Positions 43,403-52,172 of a stretch of DNA of 64,000 nt are shown piece after piece. Source of the DNA: Streptomyces sp. NBC_01217 (GTDB lineage: Bacteria; Actinomycetota; Actinomycetes; Streptomycetales; Streptomycetaceae). How positions within the stretch are numbered: the first letter of the stretch is position 1; every line of letters begins with the position of its first letter. A program made the position numbers and the translations under genes. The notes under the pieces were generated by a model. It did no database searches and had not been told where the DNA came from. It saw nothing but the letters and a program-made list of their open reading frames with translations. The stretch lies in the NCBI RefSeq assembly GCF_035994185.1, contig NZ_CP108538.1, positions 7,257,501-7,321,500 on the forward strand, read 5' to 3'.

Positions 43403-43804
43403 ATGGCTATCACTGAATTGAGCGGCGCTGAGGAAGCGGGTGAGGCGGCAGCGGAGAGCTGTGGTCCCGGTCTTGCGTGCCTGCTCATCGAGCGGGACGA
43501 GGCCGAGCGTCTGGCCCTCATATTCAAGGCCATCACCGACCCCACTTGGCTGCAGATCTTCCGCATCGTCGAACGCGCACCGTCCGGCGAAGCCTGCGTC
43601 TGCGACCTCGCCGGCTGCCTGGGCTTCAGGCAGCCGACCGTCAGCCACCACCTCAAGATCATGACCGAGGCGGGCCTCCTGAACCGCGAACGCCGCGGCA
43701 CCTGGTCCTGGTACTCGGTGAACTGCGACGGCCTGAACAGGGTGCGCACGATCCTGCAGCGGTCGGTCGGCGCACTGGCGACCCAGGCACTCGACCGGGT
43801 GTAG
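43403..43804 (+). CDS. arsR: ArsR-family repressor
   Basis: 133 residues. Winged helix: DPTWLQIFRIVERAPSGEACVCDLAGCLGFRQPTVSHHLKIM. The metal site is ACVCDL with a further cysteine in the next turn. An extra N-terminal part has cysteines (ESCGPGLACLL). It is divergent from the arsC fusion gene and probably represses it. A strong hairpin follows. Confidence 0.9.
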   Translation: MAITELSGAEEAGEAAAESCGPGLACLLIERDEAERLALIFKAITDPTWLQIFRIVERAPSGEACVCDLAGCLGFRQPTVSHHLKIMTEAGLLNRERRGTWSWYSVNCDGLNRVRTILQRSVGALATQALDRV

Positions 43805-43853
43805 CCGCGCCAGCACCACAGCTTCGGCCGCCGTCTGTGCGGCGGGCGGCGCG

Positions 43854-43881
43854 AGGACCGGCCCTTCGGGGAGCCGGTCCT
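43854..43881. terminator. Bidirectional terminator between arsR and trxA
   Basis: AGGACCGGC (43854-43862) pairs with GCCGGTCCT (43873-43881) around a CCTTCGGGGA loop, followed by TCTTTG. Both flanking genes end toward it. Confidence 0.85.
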
Positions 43882-43894
43882 TCTTTGTGGCCGC

Positions 43895-44218
43895 TCAGCC
43901 GAGGTGGTCGGCCAGTTCGCGCTCCAGCGCGGTCTTCGGCTTGGCGCCGACGATCGTCTGCACGACCTCGCCGCCCTTGTAGACGTTCATCGTGGGGATC
44001 GACATCACGCCGTACTTCACGGCGGTGTCCGGGTTCTCGTCGATGTTGAGCTTGACGATCTCGATGGCGTCGCTGTGCTCGGCCGCGATCGCCTCCAGGG
44101 AAGGGGTGAGCTGACGGCACGGGCCGCACCAGGCCGCCCAGAAGTCGACGAGCACAGGCTTGTCGCTACCCAGGACGTCCTGCTCGAAGGATGCGTCGGT
44201 GACGTTCTTGAGAGCCAT
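43895..44218 (-). CDS. trxA: Thioredoxin
   Basis: 107 residues, complete fold. Active site WAAWCGPCRQ (Cys31, Cys34), the cis-proline segment MSIPTMNVYKGG. ATG 44218 is preceded by GAGGAGACCC. It follows trxB and arsC on the same strand, so it supplies electrons to the arsenate reductases of this cluster. Confidence 0.95.
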   Translation of the reverse strand: MALKNVTDASFEQDVLGSDKPVLVDFWAAWCGPCRQLTPSLEAIAAEHSDAIEIVKLNIDENPDTAVKYGVMSIPTMNVYKGGEVVQTIVGAKPKTALERELADHLG

Positions 44219-44253
44219 GCGGGTCTCCTCGTACAGGGGTGGGGCGGGTGCCG

Positions 44254-45234
44254 TCAGACGGCGGCGACGGCCGCGGCCGTTGCGGGTGCGTCGGTGAGGG
44301 CGGCGAGGTACCGCTCGGCGTCCAGTGCCGCCGCGCAACCGGAGGCGGCGGCCGTGATGGCCTGGCGGTAGGTGTGGTCCACGACGTCGCCGGCACCGAA
44401 GACGCCGGGGATGTTCGTACGCGTGGAGGGGGAGGCGACCTTGAGGTAGCCCTCGGCGTCCAGGTCGAGCTGGCCGGTGACCAGGTCGGTGCGCGGGTCG
44501 TGGCCGATGGCGACGAACAGGCCGGTGGCCGGGAGACGGGAAGTCTCGCCGGTGACAGTGTTGCGCAGGGTGAGACCGGCGAGTGCGCCGCCGTCCTCGT
44601 GGATCTCGGCCACCTCTCGGTTGAAGGCGAAGGAGATCTTCGGGTCGGCGAAGGCGCGGTCCTGCATGGTCTTGGAGGCGCGCAGGGTGTCGCGGCGGTG
44701 GACGATCGTCACGGAGCGGGCGAAGCGGGAGAGGAAAGTGGCTTCCTCCATCGCCGTGTCGCCGCCGCCGACCACCACGATGTCGTGCTCGCGGAAGAAG
44801 AAGCCGTCGCAGGTCGCGCAGTACGACACGCCCCGGCCGGAGAGTGCGTCCTCGCCGGGCAGGTTCAGCTTGCGGTGCTGCGAGCCGGTCGCCACGATGA
44901 CGGCCTTGGCGCGGTGGACGGTCCCCGCGCTGTCGGTGACGGTCTTGACCGTGCCGGTGAGGTCGACCTCGACGATGTCGTCGGGGACGAGCTCGGCGCC
45001 GAAGCGTTCGACCTGGGCCCGCAAGTTGTCCATCAGGTCCGGGCCCATGATGCCGTCGCGGAAGCCGGGGAAGTTCTCCACCTCGGTCGTCTGGACCAGC
45101 GCGCCGCCGGCGGTGACCGCGCCCTCGAAGACCAGTGGCTTCAGCGAGGCGCGGGCGGTGTAGAGGGCGGCGGTGTATCCGGCAGGGCCGGAGCCGACGA
45201 CGATGACGTTGCGGATGTCCGTGCTCGCGTTCAT
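44254..45234 (-). CDS. trxB: Thioredoxin reductase
   Basis: 326 residues. FAD site [18 protein letters not shown], the redox pair CATCDG (about 140-145), NADPH site [12 protein letters not shown] and the C-terminal [22 protein letters not shown]. It reduces TrxA with NADPH. The ATG overlaps the arsC stop by 4 bases: arsC-trxB-trxA is a complete arsenate-reducing electron path. Confidence 0.95.
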   Translation of the reverse strand: MNASTDIRNVIVVGSGPAGYTAALYTARASLKPLVFEGAVTAGGALVQTTEVENFPGFRDGIMGPDLMDNLRAQVERFGAELVPDDIVEVDLTGTVKTVTDSAGTVHRAKAVIVATGSQHRKLNLPGEDALSGRGVSYCATCDGFFFREHDIVVVGGGDTAMEEATFLSRFARSVTIVHRRDTLRASKTMQDRAFADPKISFAFNREVAEIHEDGGALAGLTLRNTVTGETSRLPATGLFVAIGHDPRTDLVTGQLDLDAEGYLKVASPSTRTNIPGVFGAGDVVDHTYRQAITAAASGCAAALDAERYLAALTDAPATAAAVAAV

Positions 45235-45644
45235 GCCGTGGGCTCCGGCGCGATCTCCTTGATCAGGCCCTCGATGAGCACCTTGATCTCGTCGCGGATG
45301 GGCCGTACCGCCTCGACGCCCTGGCCCGCCGGGTCCTCCAGCTGCCAGTCCAGGTACCGCTTGCCGGGGAAGACGGGGCAGGTGTCGCCGCAGCCCATGG
45401 TGATGCAGACGTCCGACTCCTTGACCGCGTCCACGGTGAGCATCTTCGGGACCTCGGCGGAGATGTCGATACCGACCTCGGCCATGGCCTCGACGGCGGC
45501 CGGATTGACGCCCGCGCCCGGGTTGGAGCCGGCGGAGCGGACCTCGACGCGGTCCCCGGCCAGGTGGGTCAGCCACGCGGCGGCCATCTGCGAACGGCCG
45601 GCGTTGTGGACACAGACGAAGAGCACGGAGGGCTTCTCGGACAT
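45231..45644 (-). CDS. arsC: Arsenate reductase, thioredoxin-coupled
   Basis: 137 residues. Nucleophile Cys11 in [17 protein letters not shown]; second motif [24 protein letters not shown] with the two resolving cysteines. It is the compact second ArsC of the island. It is divergent from an ArsR gene at 45737, with an inverted repeat between them. First gene of arsC-trxB-trxA. Confidence 0.95.
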   Translation of the reverse strand: MSEKPSVLFVCVHNAGRSQMAAAWLTHLAGDRVEVRSAGSNPGAGVNPAAVEAMAEVGIDISAEVPKMLTVDAVKESDVCITMGCGDTCPVFPGKRYLDWQLEDPAGQGVEAVRPIRDEIKVLIEGLIKEIAPEPTA

Positions 45645-45714
45645 CAGGAGGTCTCTCTTGTCTCACGACGACATCAGGGCCGAATGAATTCAGCACCCGG
45701 TGGTGTCAGCCACC

Positions 45715-45734
45715 ACTGATGTGACAGTATCAGT
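45715..45734. promoter_or_regulatory. ArsR operator, ACTGAT-N8-ATCAGT
   Basis: A perfect inverted repeat (ACTGAT at 45715-45720, ATCAGT at 45729-45734) ends just before the ArsR start codon, in the promoter region shared by divergent arsC and arsR-acr3 genes. Confidence 0.75.
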
Positions 45735-45736
45735 CC

Positions 45737-46045
45737 ATGATGACGTCAGTCGACACTGATCTGATGCGAGTCCTCGCCGACCCGCTCCGCCTCCAGATCG
45801 TCACCCTCCTCGCCCAGGAAACGCTCTGCTCCACGCACCTGATCGAAGAGACCGGTGCGAAGCAGACCAACCTCTCCAACCACCTGAGAGTCCTGCGCGA
45901 GGCCGGGGTGGTCGAAACGGAACCCTGCGGCCGGTACACGTACTACAAGCTGCGCCCCGACGTCATCGCCCAGCTCGCCGGCCAGTTCGCCGACCTGGCC
46001 GAATCCGCTCGCAACGCCGCCGAGAACAAGAGGGCCTGCCCGTGA
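45737..46045 (+). CDS. arsR: ArsR-family arsenic repressor
   Basis: 102 residues. HTH DPLRLQIVTLLAQETLCSTHLIEETGAKQTNLSNHLRVL. Cysteines at ETLCSTH, TEPCGRY and the C-terminal RACP could form the arsenite site. ATG 45737 (or the adjacent 45740). There is no Shine-Dalgarno, because the operator lies directly upstream, so translation may be nearly leaderless. Overlaps acr3 by 4 bases. Confidence 0.9.
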   Translation: MMTSVDTDLMRVLADPLRLQIVTLLAQETLCSTHLIEETGAKQTNLSNHLRVLREAGVVETEPCGRYTYYKLRPDVIAQLAGQFADLAESARNAAENKRACP

Positions 46046-47151
46046 CCCCCACCGAAACAGCCGCGACCGCCGAGGAGTCCTCGGTCGTCGCGAAGCTGTC
46101 GACGCTCGACCGCTTCCTCGCCGTCTGGATCCTCGCCGCGATGGCCCTCGGCCTCGGCCTGGGCCGCGCCATCCCCGGCCTGAACGACGCCCTCGCCAAG
46201 GTCGAGATCGGCGGCATCTCCCTGCCGATCGCCGTCGGCCTGCTGATCATGATGTACCCGGTGCTGGCCAAGGTCCGTTACGACAAGCTCGACGCCGTCA
46301 CCGGCGACAAGAAGCTCATGGTGTCGTCGCTGGTCATCAACTGGATCGTCGGCCCGGCCATCATGTTCGCGCTGGCCTGGATCTTCCTGCCGGACCTGCC
46401 CGAGTACCGCACCGGCCTGATCATCGTCGGACTCGCCCGCTGCATCGCCATGGTCATCATCTGGAACGACCTCGCGTGCGGCGACCGCGAGGCGGCTGCC
46501 GTGCTCGTGGCCCTCAACTCTGTCTTCCAGGTCATCGCGTTCGGCCTGCTCGGCTGGCTGTACCTCGACCTGCTGCCCGGCTGGCTCGGCCTCGGCGACG
46601 GCGAGCACCTCGACATCTCCATGTGGAAGATCGCCCTGAACGTCGTCATCTTCCTCGGCGTCCCGCTGCTGGCCGGGTTCCTCACCCGCCGCATCGGCGA
46701 GAAGAAGCTCGGCCAGGAGAAGTACGAGTCCAACTTCCTCCCGAGGATCGGCCCGTGGGCCCTGTACGGCCTCCTCTTCACGATCGTCATCCTCTTCGCC
46801 CTGCAGGGAAAGACGATCACCTCCCAGCCGCTCGACGTCGCCCGCATCGCGCTGCCGCTGCTCGTGTACTTCGCGGTCATGTGGTTCGGCACCTTCGCCC
46901 TCGGCAAGGCCATCGGCCTCGCCTACGACCGCACGGCCACCCTCGCCTTCACCGCGGCCGGCAACAACTTCGAGCTGGCCATCGCGGTAGCCATCGCCAC
47001 CTTCGGTGTCACTTCCGGTCAGGCACTGTCCGGGGTCGTCGGCCCGCTCATCGAAGTCCCGGTCCTGGTCGCGCTCGTGTACGTCTCCCTGGCCTGGCGG
47101 CGGAAGTTCAGCGCCGCCCAGCAGCTCACCCCGGTACGGCAGGACGGCTGA
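46042..47151 (+). CDS. acr3: Arsenite efflux pump ACR3
   Basis: 369 residues, ten helices. ACR3 signatures include GLLIMMYPVLAKVRYDKL, the essential cysteine segment GLARCIAMVIIWNDLACGD and FTAAGNNFELAIAVAIATFG. It extrudes arsenite using the proton gradient. GTG 46042 overlaps arsR; its stop overlaps the DUF2180 start (TGATG). Confidence 0.95.
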   Translation: MTPTETAATAEESSVVAKLSTLDRFLAVWILAAMALGLGLGRAIPGLNDALAKVEIGGISLPIAVGLLIMMYPVLAKVRYDKLDAVTGDKKLMVSSLVINWIVGPAIMFALAWIFLPDLPEYRTGLIIVGLARCIAMVIIWNDLACGDREAAAVLVALNSVFQVIAFGLLGWLYLDLLPGWLGLGDGEHLDISMWKIALNVVIFLGVPLLAGFLTRRIGEKKLGQEKYESNFLPRIGPWALYGLLFTIVILFALQGKTITSQPLDVARIALPLLVYFAVMWFGTFALGKAIGLAYDRTATLAFTAAGNNFELAIAVAIATFGVTSGQALSGVVGPLIEVPVLVALVYVSLAWRRKFSAAQQLTPVRQDG

Positions 47152-47402
47152 TGCACTGCCTGGACTGCTACAGCGGTGGGCGGCAGACGCCGGCGATCGG
47201 CGTCTGCCGCCAGTGCGGGGCCGCCGCGTGCGCCCAGCACGTCCAGATGGGGCAGCAGACCCTGACCTGCACCAAGGCGATCAACCGCACGGTCACCACC
47301 GACCCGCCCGTTCGGCGGCTGCTGTGCCGGACCTGCTCGGCTGCCCACCAGGCGCACGCCGCCTGCTGCCCCCAGTCCGCCGACACCGTCCGGACACCGT
47401 GA
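47151..47402 (+). CDS. DUF2180 small Cys-rich protein
   Basis: 83 residues with many cysteines: MHCLDCYSGG, GVCRQCGAAACAQH, LLCRTCSAAHQAHAACC. This spacing fits a B-box-like zinc fold of the DUF2180 family, which occurs in actinobacterial arsenic operons. It may bind zinc or arsenite. It is tightly coupled to acr3 and to the next flavoprotein gene. Confidence 0.8.
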   Translation: MHCLDCYSGGRQTPAIGVCRQCGAAACAQHVQMGQQTLTCTKAINRTVTTDPPVRRLLCRTCSAAHQAHAACCPQSADTVRTP

Positions 47403-48463
47403 CCGGCGGCGGGCGCACACAGGTGGTGGTGATCGGCGGCGGCCAGTCCGGCCTCGCCGCTGGCTACCACCTGCGCCGCCTGGGCGTGGACTTCGTCATC
47501 CTCGACGCCCAGCCCACGCCCGGCGGCGCCTGGCAGCACACCTGGGACTCGCTCCACCTGTTCTCCCCGGCTGCCTTCTCCTCCCTGCCTGGGCGGCTCA
47601 TGCCCCCGCAGCCGGGGCAGGAGTATCCGGACGCCGGACATGTGGTGGCCTACCTACGGGACTACGAGAAACGCTACGGGCTGCCCGTCGAGCGGCCGGT
47701 ACGCGTCTCCGGGGTGCACCGCGAAGGCGGGCTTCTGCGGGTGGAGACCGATTCCGGCACGTGGCACGCCCGAGCCGTGATCAGCGCGACCGGCACCTGG
47801 TGGCGGCCCTTCCTCCCCGCCGTCCCCGGCCGAGAGGACTTCGGCGGACAGCAGCTGCACACCGTCGAGTACCGGCGACCGCAGGACTTCGCCGGCCGCC
47901 GCGTCGTCGTGGTGGGCGGCGGCAACTCCGGCGCGCAGATAGCCGCCGACGTCGCCTACAACACCCAGCTGACGTGGGCCACTCAACGTCCGCCGCGCTT
48001 CCTGGCCGACGGCATCGACGGCCGTGCCCTCTTCGATGCCGCCTCCGCCCGCCGCCGGGCCCTCGACGAGGGCCGCACCGACACAGGAGGCGTCGCCTCG
48101 CTCGGTGACATCGTCGCCGTACCGCCCGTCCGCGAAGCCCGCGACTGCGGACTGCTGACTGCTGCACCGATGTTCAGCCGCCTCGTCCCCGGCGGCGTCG
48201 AATGGGCCGACGGCACCCAGGCCGAGGCCGACGCGATCATCTGGTGCACGGGCTTTCGCCCGGCCCTCTCCCACCTTGCCCCACTCCAGCTCCGAGGCCG
48301 ACTCGGCCACATCGCCACCCACGGCACGCGAGCCGCGGACGAGCCACGCCTGCACCTGCTCGGCTACGGCGACTGGACAGGCCCCGCCTCCGCGACCCTC
48401 ATCGGCGTGGGCCGACCGGCCCGGGACGCGGCCCGTGAGATCGCAGGGCTGCTGCGGGCTTGA
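47399..48463 (+). CDS. arsO: ArsO-like flavin-dependent monooxygenase
   Basis: 354 residues. FAD motif VVVIGGGQSGLAAGYHLRR, the FMO-like LFSPAAFSSLPG, NADPH motif VVVVGGGNSGAQIAADVA, and the C-terminal IIWCTGFRP. Such flavoproteins are the usual third or fourth gene of actinobacterial ars operons (ArsO); the precise reaction is not settled. GTG 47399 overlaps the DUF2180 stop. End of arsR-acr3-DUF2180-arsO. Confidence 0.85.
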   Translation: MTGGGRTQVVVIGGGQSGLAAGYHLRRLGVDFVILDAQPTPGGAWQHTWDSLHLFSPAAFSSLPGRLMPPQPGQEYPDAGHVVAYLRDYEKRYGLPVERPVRVSGVHREGGLLRVETDSGTWHARAVISATGTWWRPFLPAVPGREDFGGQQLHTVEYRRPQDFAGRRVVVVGGGNSGAQIAADVAYNTQLTWATQRPPRFLADGIDGRALFDAASARRRALDEGRTDTGGVASLGDIVAVPPVREARDCGLLTAAPMFSRLVPGGVEWADGTQAEADAIIWCTGFRPALSHLAPLQLRGRLGHIATHGTRAADEPRLHLLGYGDWTGPASATLIGVGRPARDAAREIAGLLRA

Positions 48464-48484
48464 CCTTCCAGTCGACTTGAAGGT
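48463..48484. promoter_or_regulatory. MerR-type operator, ACCTTC...GAAGGT
   Basis: ACCTTCCA (48463-48470) and TTGAAGGT (48477-48484) form an imperfect palindrome. It lies within a promoter with TTGACC (48460-48465) and TACGTT (48486-48491) separated by 20 bp, the stretched spacing typical of MerR activation. Nearly the same box occurs at 51058-51079. Confidence 0.8.
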
Positions 48485-48497
48485 TTACGTTCGAGGC

Positions 48498-49289
48498 ATG
48501 AGCACTCTGCGGATATCCCAGCTGGCCGAACGCTGTGGCGTTCCGGCGTCCACGCTGCGGTTCTACGAGACGGCCGGGCTCCTGCCGGCCGAGCGCACCG
48601 CGTCCGGCTACCGCCTCTACGACGAGGAGTCGGTGGAGCGCCTGGCCTTCATCTCCTCCGCCAAGCTGCTGGGGCTCGCACTGGAGGACATCCGCGACCT
48701 GCTCGATGTACGGGACGCGGGAGTGTGCGCGGCGGTGCGGGCCCGGATGGTGCCGCTGGTCGCCGACCGGATCGCGGACGCGGACCGCCGTGCGGGCGAG
48801 CTGACGGCGTTCTCCGCCCGCCTAGCCGACGTGCACGAGCGGCTGGCCGGTCCGGCTCCTTCGGGTGCCTGCGGCCCGGACTGCGGCTGCACCAGCGACA
48901 ACGAGGCGCCGGGCCCCGTGCTGGTGGAGCTGTCACCCACCCGTCCGCCCGCCACGTCGCCGGTGCCGGCCGAGGCCGGTGAGTCGTGGCGGCAGGCGCC
49001 GGTGGCCTGCACCCTGGGCGGTGATGAGCTCGGTGAGCGGACGGAGCAGTGGCGGGCTCTGATCGCCCGGGCCACGGGGCGAGAGGAGGTCTCGGACGGG
49101 GTGCGCCTGACCTTTCCCAGCACCCCCGCACTGGCGGCCGAACTCGCCGCGCTGGCGGCGGCCGAGCAGGGCTGCTGCGCATTCTTCGACTTCTCCCTGC
49201 ACCTGAGCCCTGCCTCGCTGGCGCTGACCGTGCGCGCCCCCGAGGCCGCCGGATCCCTGCTGGCCGACCTCTTCGGAGCCATCTCGTGA
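48498..49289 (+). CDS. MerR-family metal regulator with extended C-terminal domain
   Basis: 263 residues. HTH ISQLAERCGVPASTLRFYETAGLLPAERT. Candidate metal-binding cysteines are in DAGVCAAVRARM, then GACGPDCGC. An additional 110-residue domain ends with AAEQGCCAFFDFSLHLSP, repeated in some actinobacterial MerR proteins of mercury clusters. ATG 48498. It starts an operon with a MerF/MerT-like gene and an SBF/ACR3-like pump. Autoregulated through the box at 48463. Confidence 0.85.
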   Translation: MSTLRISQLAERCGVPASTLRFYETAGLLPAERTASGYRLYDEESVERLAFISSAKLLGLALEDIRDLLDVRDAGVCAAVRARMVPLVADRIADADRRAGELTAFSARLADVHERLAGPAPSGACGPDCGCTSDNEAPGPVLVELSPTRPPATSPVPAEAGESWRQAPVACTLGGDELGERTEQWRALIARATGREEVSDGVRLTFPSTPALAAELAALAAAEQGCCAFFDFSLHLSPASLALTVRAPEAAGSLLADLFGAIS

Positions 49290-49591
49290 CCACCCCGCCC
49301 TCCTCCCGCAAGTCCGCCCTGAGCATGGGGCTCTTCGCGGTGGCCGCCTGCGCGGTGTGCTGCGCGGGACCACTGCTGGCCGTTCTGGGCGGCATCGGAG
49401 CCGCTTCCGTCATCGGCGCGATCTGGATACCGGCCCTCGCCGTGGTCGCCGTCGCCGCCGTCGTGGCGGCCCTGTGGCTGCACCGCCGCCGACAGAAGGC
49501 GTCGGCCTGCCGGAGCGGACCCGGACCTGTGGATGTGGACATGCCCACCCGGATCCCGTCGGACCGCGACCCCGGCCACTTGCCACAATGA
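49286..49591 (+). CDS. MerF/MerT-like mercury transport protein
   Basis: 101 residues from GTG 49286, overlapping the regulator stop. Two transmembrane helices; the first contains the vicinal cysteines in AACAVCCAGPLLAVLGG, the second is IGAIWIPALAVVAVAAVVA. Such a Cys-Cys pair in helix one is the hallmark of MerT/MerF, which pass Hg(II) inward. The hydrophilic tail has one more cysteine. Family membership is by pattern only. Confidence 0.65.
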   Translation: MTTPPSSRKSALSMGLFAVAACAVCCAGPLLAVLGGIGAASVIGAIWIPALAVVAVAAVVAALWLHRRRQKASACRSGPGPVDVDMPTRIPSDRDPGHLPQ

Positions 49592-50652
49592 ACCGCCCCC
49601 TCACAGCGGGCAGCCACACAGCAGGGCGAACAGCAGCAAGGGAGTCGGACAGGGTGTCGCCGCAACCGCGCGGTCTGGTCGAGCGGATGGAAGCCCACCA
49701 GATTGCGATCTACCTCGGCGCCATGGCCCTGGGCGGCCTCCTCGGCTGGGCGGCGCCCGCCGCCGGCCCCGGCCTGGAGCACGCCATCAATCCCGTCCTC
49801 GGCGCGCTGCTGTTCGTGACCTTCCTCCAGGTCCCGGCCTCGGACCTGATCCGCTCGCTGCGCGACGGCAGGTTCCTGTCCGCCGCGATGGCCGTGAACT
49901 TCGTGGTCGTGCCCCTCGTCGTGGCGGCCCTGTTCACGTTCCTGCCCGCAGACCAGGCGGTCCGGGTCGGCGTCCTGCTCGTGCTGCTGTGCCCGTGCGT
50001 GGACTACGTGATCGTCTTCAGCGGACTGGCCGGCGGCGACAGCCGCCGCCTGCTGGCCGCCACCCCGCTCCTGCTCGTCGCGCAGATGCTGCTCCTGCCC
50101 GGCTTCCTGTACCTGTTCATGGGCCCGGACCTGGGGAACATCGTCAAGGCGGGCCCGTTCCTCAAAGCCTTCCTCTTCCTGATCGTCATCCCGCTCGCCC
50201 TGGCCTGGGCCCTGCAGGCGTGGGCCGCGCGCCGTCAGGCCGGCCAGAAGGTCTCCGGCGCCGCGACCACCACCATGGTGCCGCTGATGGCCGCCACCCT
50301 GATCACGGTCGTCGCCTCCCAGGTCCCCAAGCTGGACGGCCGCCTCGGCGACGTGGCGGCCGTCATCCCTGTCTACGCCGTCTTCCTGATCGTCATGGCT
50401 TTCGCCGGGCGGGTGGTGGCACGCCTGTTCCGGCTCGGCGCCCCCGCGTCCCGGGCGGTCGTCTTCACCGGCGCCACCCGCAATTCGCTGGTCGTCCTGC
50501 CGCTCGCTCTCGCCCTGCCCGACGATCTGGCCGTCGCCGCGGTCGTGGTGGTCACCCAGACCCTCGTCGAGGTCATCGGCATGGTCGCCTACGTACGCCT
50601 CATCCCCCGCCTCGTACCGGCCCCGGACCGGAAGTCGGTCATGGCCGGCTGA
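49588..50652 (+). CDS. SBF/ACR3-like arsenic-resistance permease
   Basis: 354 residues with ten helices (AIYLGAMALGGLLGWAAP, NPVLGALLFVTFLQVP, VLLVLLCPCVDYVIVFSGLAGG, FTGATRNSLVVLPLALALP). Belongs to the bile-acid/ACR3 superfamily, but is distinct from the true ACR3 at 46042; annotation in relatives is 'arsenic resistance protein'. ATG 49588 overlaps the MerF-like stop. It probably exports a metal-thiol or metalloid oxyanion. It overlaps the opposite-strand MerR gene by 14 bp. Confidence 0.75.
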   Translation: MNRPLTAGSHTAGRTAARESDRVSPQPRGLVERMEAHQIAIYLGAMALGGLLGWAAPAAGPGLEHAINPVLGALLFVTFLQVPASDLIRSLRDGRFLSAAMAVNFVVVPLVVAALFTFLPADQAVRVGVLLVLLCPCVDYVIVFSGLAGGDSRRLLAATPLLLVAQMLLLPGFLYLFMGPDLGNIVKAGPFLKAFLFLIVIPLALAWALQAWAARRQAGQKVSGAATTTMVPLMAATLITVVASQVPKLDGRLGDVAAVIPVYAVFLIVMAFAGRVVARLFRLGAPASRAVVFTGATRNSLVVLPLALALPDDLAVAAVVVVTQTLVEVIGMVAYVRLIPRLVPAPDRKSVMAG

Positions 50653-51037
50653 GAATGGTGCAGATCTCGCCCTCGGAACACTCATCGGGATCGGTCACCG
50701 CTGCCCGCCGGGCCAGCTCCCGCAGCGCGGCACGGGCCTCGCGCAGCTCGGCCATCCGCCGGTCGATCTCCGCCAGATGCTGGTGGATCAGCGCACCGAC
50801 CTGGGCACAGGGCGCCTGCCCGCTGTCGCGCAGGGCAAGCACGGAGCGGATCTCGGCGAGGGTGAGCCCGGCGGCCTGGGCCTCCCGGATGAAGCCCAGC
50901 CTGGAGACCGCGTGCTGCGGATAGTCGCGGTAGCCGCCGGAGGTACGCGGGGGCGCGGACAGCAGTCCGGCCTGCTCGTAGAACCGGATGGTCTTGGTGG
51001 TCAGCCCGCCCGCCGCCGCCAGCTCGCCGATACGCAT
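50639..51037 (-). CDS. MerR-family metal regulator
   Basis: 132 residues. HTH MRIGELAAAGGLTTKTIRFYEQAGLLSAP; metal loop cysteines in GQAPCAQVG and, at the C-terminus, DECSEGEIC. The arrangement is that of Hg/Cd/Zn/Pb-sensing MerR proteins. It is divergent from merB with a perfect palindrome between them. The end of the gene overlaps the preceding plus-strand permease. Confidence 0.9.
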   Translation of the reverse strand: MRIGELAAAGGLTTKTIRFYEQAGLLSAPPRTSGGYRDYPQHAVSRLGFIREAQAAGLTLAEIRSVLALRDSGQAPCAQVGALIHQHLAEIDRRMAELREARAALRELARRAAVTDPDECSEGEICTILSRP

Positions 51038-51057
51038 ACCTCCACGCTAGCGCCTTG

Positions 51058-51079
51058 ACCTTCCAGTGCGCTGGAAGGT
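51058..51079. promoter_or_regulatory. MerR-type operator, ACCTTCCAG-N4-CTGGAAGGT
   Basis: A perfect palindrome between merR and merB, between TTGACC (51055-51060) and TACGGT (51081-51086), 20 bp apart. This is the classic overwound MerR promoter. It shares its arms with the box at 48463. Confidence 0.85.
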
Positions 51080-51122
51080 CTACGGTCGGGGCGAGTGACC
51101 CTGGCCAGGGAGGACAGCGGAC

Positions 51123-52106
51123 ATGCGGATCACCATCCTTGCGGTGCCTGACTGCCCGAACGTGCCGGTCGTACGGGAGCGGATCACCGCGGCGCTGGCC
51201 GGCCGGAGCGCCCAGGTGGAGGTCGTCGAGGTGCGCCAGGAGGCCGAGGCCGCCCACTGGGGCATGACGGGCTCACCCACCGTCCTGCTCAACGGCGTCG
51301 ACCCCTTCGCGATGACCGGGGCCCCGGCGAGTGTCTCCTGCCGCCTCTACCGGGGCGCGGACGGTCGCACGGACGGGGCCCCGAGCATCCAGGCCCTGCG
51401 CCAGGCCCTGGGCATCCAGGCCGCCGAGGAGCAGGAGTGCTGCACGGACGATCTGCTAGATCCCGTCGGACGGTTCGGCCGTGGCCGGCGCGCCCCGGCC
51501 GAGCGCGGGCTGCGCGCCGTCCACCAGGCGGTGCTGCGGCACTTCGCTGCCGAAGGCGCGGCACCGGATAGCGCCGCACTCGATCCGATAGCCGCCGTCG
51601 CGGGCAGGACTGCGGCTGACGTCCTCGCCGAGCTGGACCGCGAGGACTTCCTGACCCTCGACGCAGTGGGGCGGATCCGGGCGGCCTACCCGTTCTCGGC
51701 GGTCGGGACCCGGCACCGGGTGAGCCTGGCGAGCGGAGCGCAAGTGTGGTCGATGTGCGCCGTCGACGCCCTTGGCATCTCCGCCATGCTCGGCGGCCAG
51801 GACGTACGGATCTCCTCCTGCGACCCGGTCAACGACCAGTCGGTGACCATCACCTTCACCGCCGGCAGCACACACTGGGAGCCGACGGACGCGGTCGTGT
51901 TCATCGGCCGTCGCGAAGCCGACGGACCGGCCGCCGCGGTGTGCTGCGACGCACTGAACTTCTTCACCGGCCGCGCCTCGGGGCATCAGTGGCAGCAAGC
52001 CCACCTCGAGATCAGCGGCCAGGTCGTCAGCCAGGACCGGGCCATGCAGATCGGGCAGCAGACCTTCGGCCCGATTCTTCAGGACGAACACGGCGGCGAC
52101 CGGTGA
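51123..52106 (+). CDS. merB: Organomercurial lyase MerB with N-terminal thioredoxin-like domain
   Basis: 327 residues. The first 100 form a thioredoxin-like domain (ITILAVPDCPNVPVVRERI, GMTGSPTVLLNG). The C-terminal MerB part has the catalytic set: Cys212 and Asp215 in WSMCAVDALGI and Cys275 (with neighbouring Cys274) in AAVCCDALNFF. MerB splits carbon-mercury bonds to release Hg(II). No mercuric reductase gene is visible. ATG 51123. Controlled by the divergent MerR. Confidence 0.9.
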   Translation: MRITILAVPDCPNVPVVRERITAALAGRSAQVEVVEVRQEAEAAHWGMTGSPTVLLNGVDPFAMTGAPASVSCRLYRGADGRTDGAPSIQALRQALGIQAAEEQECCTDDLLDPVGRFGRGRRAPAERGLRAVHQAVLRHFAAEGAAPDSAALDPIAAVAGRTAADVLAELDREDFLTLDAVGRIRAAYPFSAVGTRHRVSLASGAQVWSMCAVDALGISAMLGGQDVRISSCDPVNDQSVTITFTAGSTHWEPTDAVVFIGRREADGPAAAVCCDALNFFTGRASGHQWQQAHLEISGQVVSQDRAMQIGQQTFGPILQDEHGGDR

Positions 52107-52172
52107 GGCCCCACCCCGGGGCGGGCATCATCGCAGTCCCGGGGCGGGGCTGAGACCGAGAACGAGCAGGCC

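Noticed and set aside
48649..50685. Minus-strand frame of 678 codons over the MerR/MerF/permease genes
   Set aside because: Antisense shadow; the opposite strand has complete families with coupled starts.
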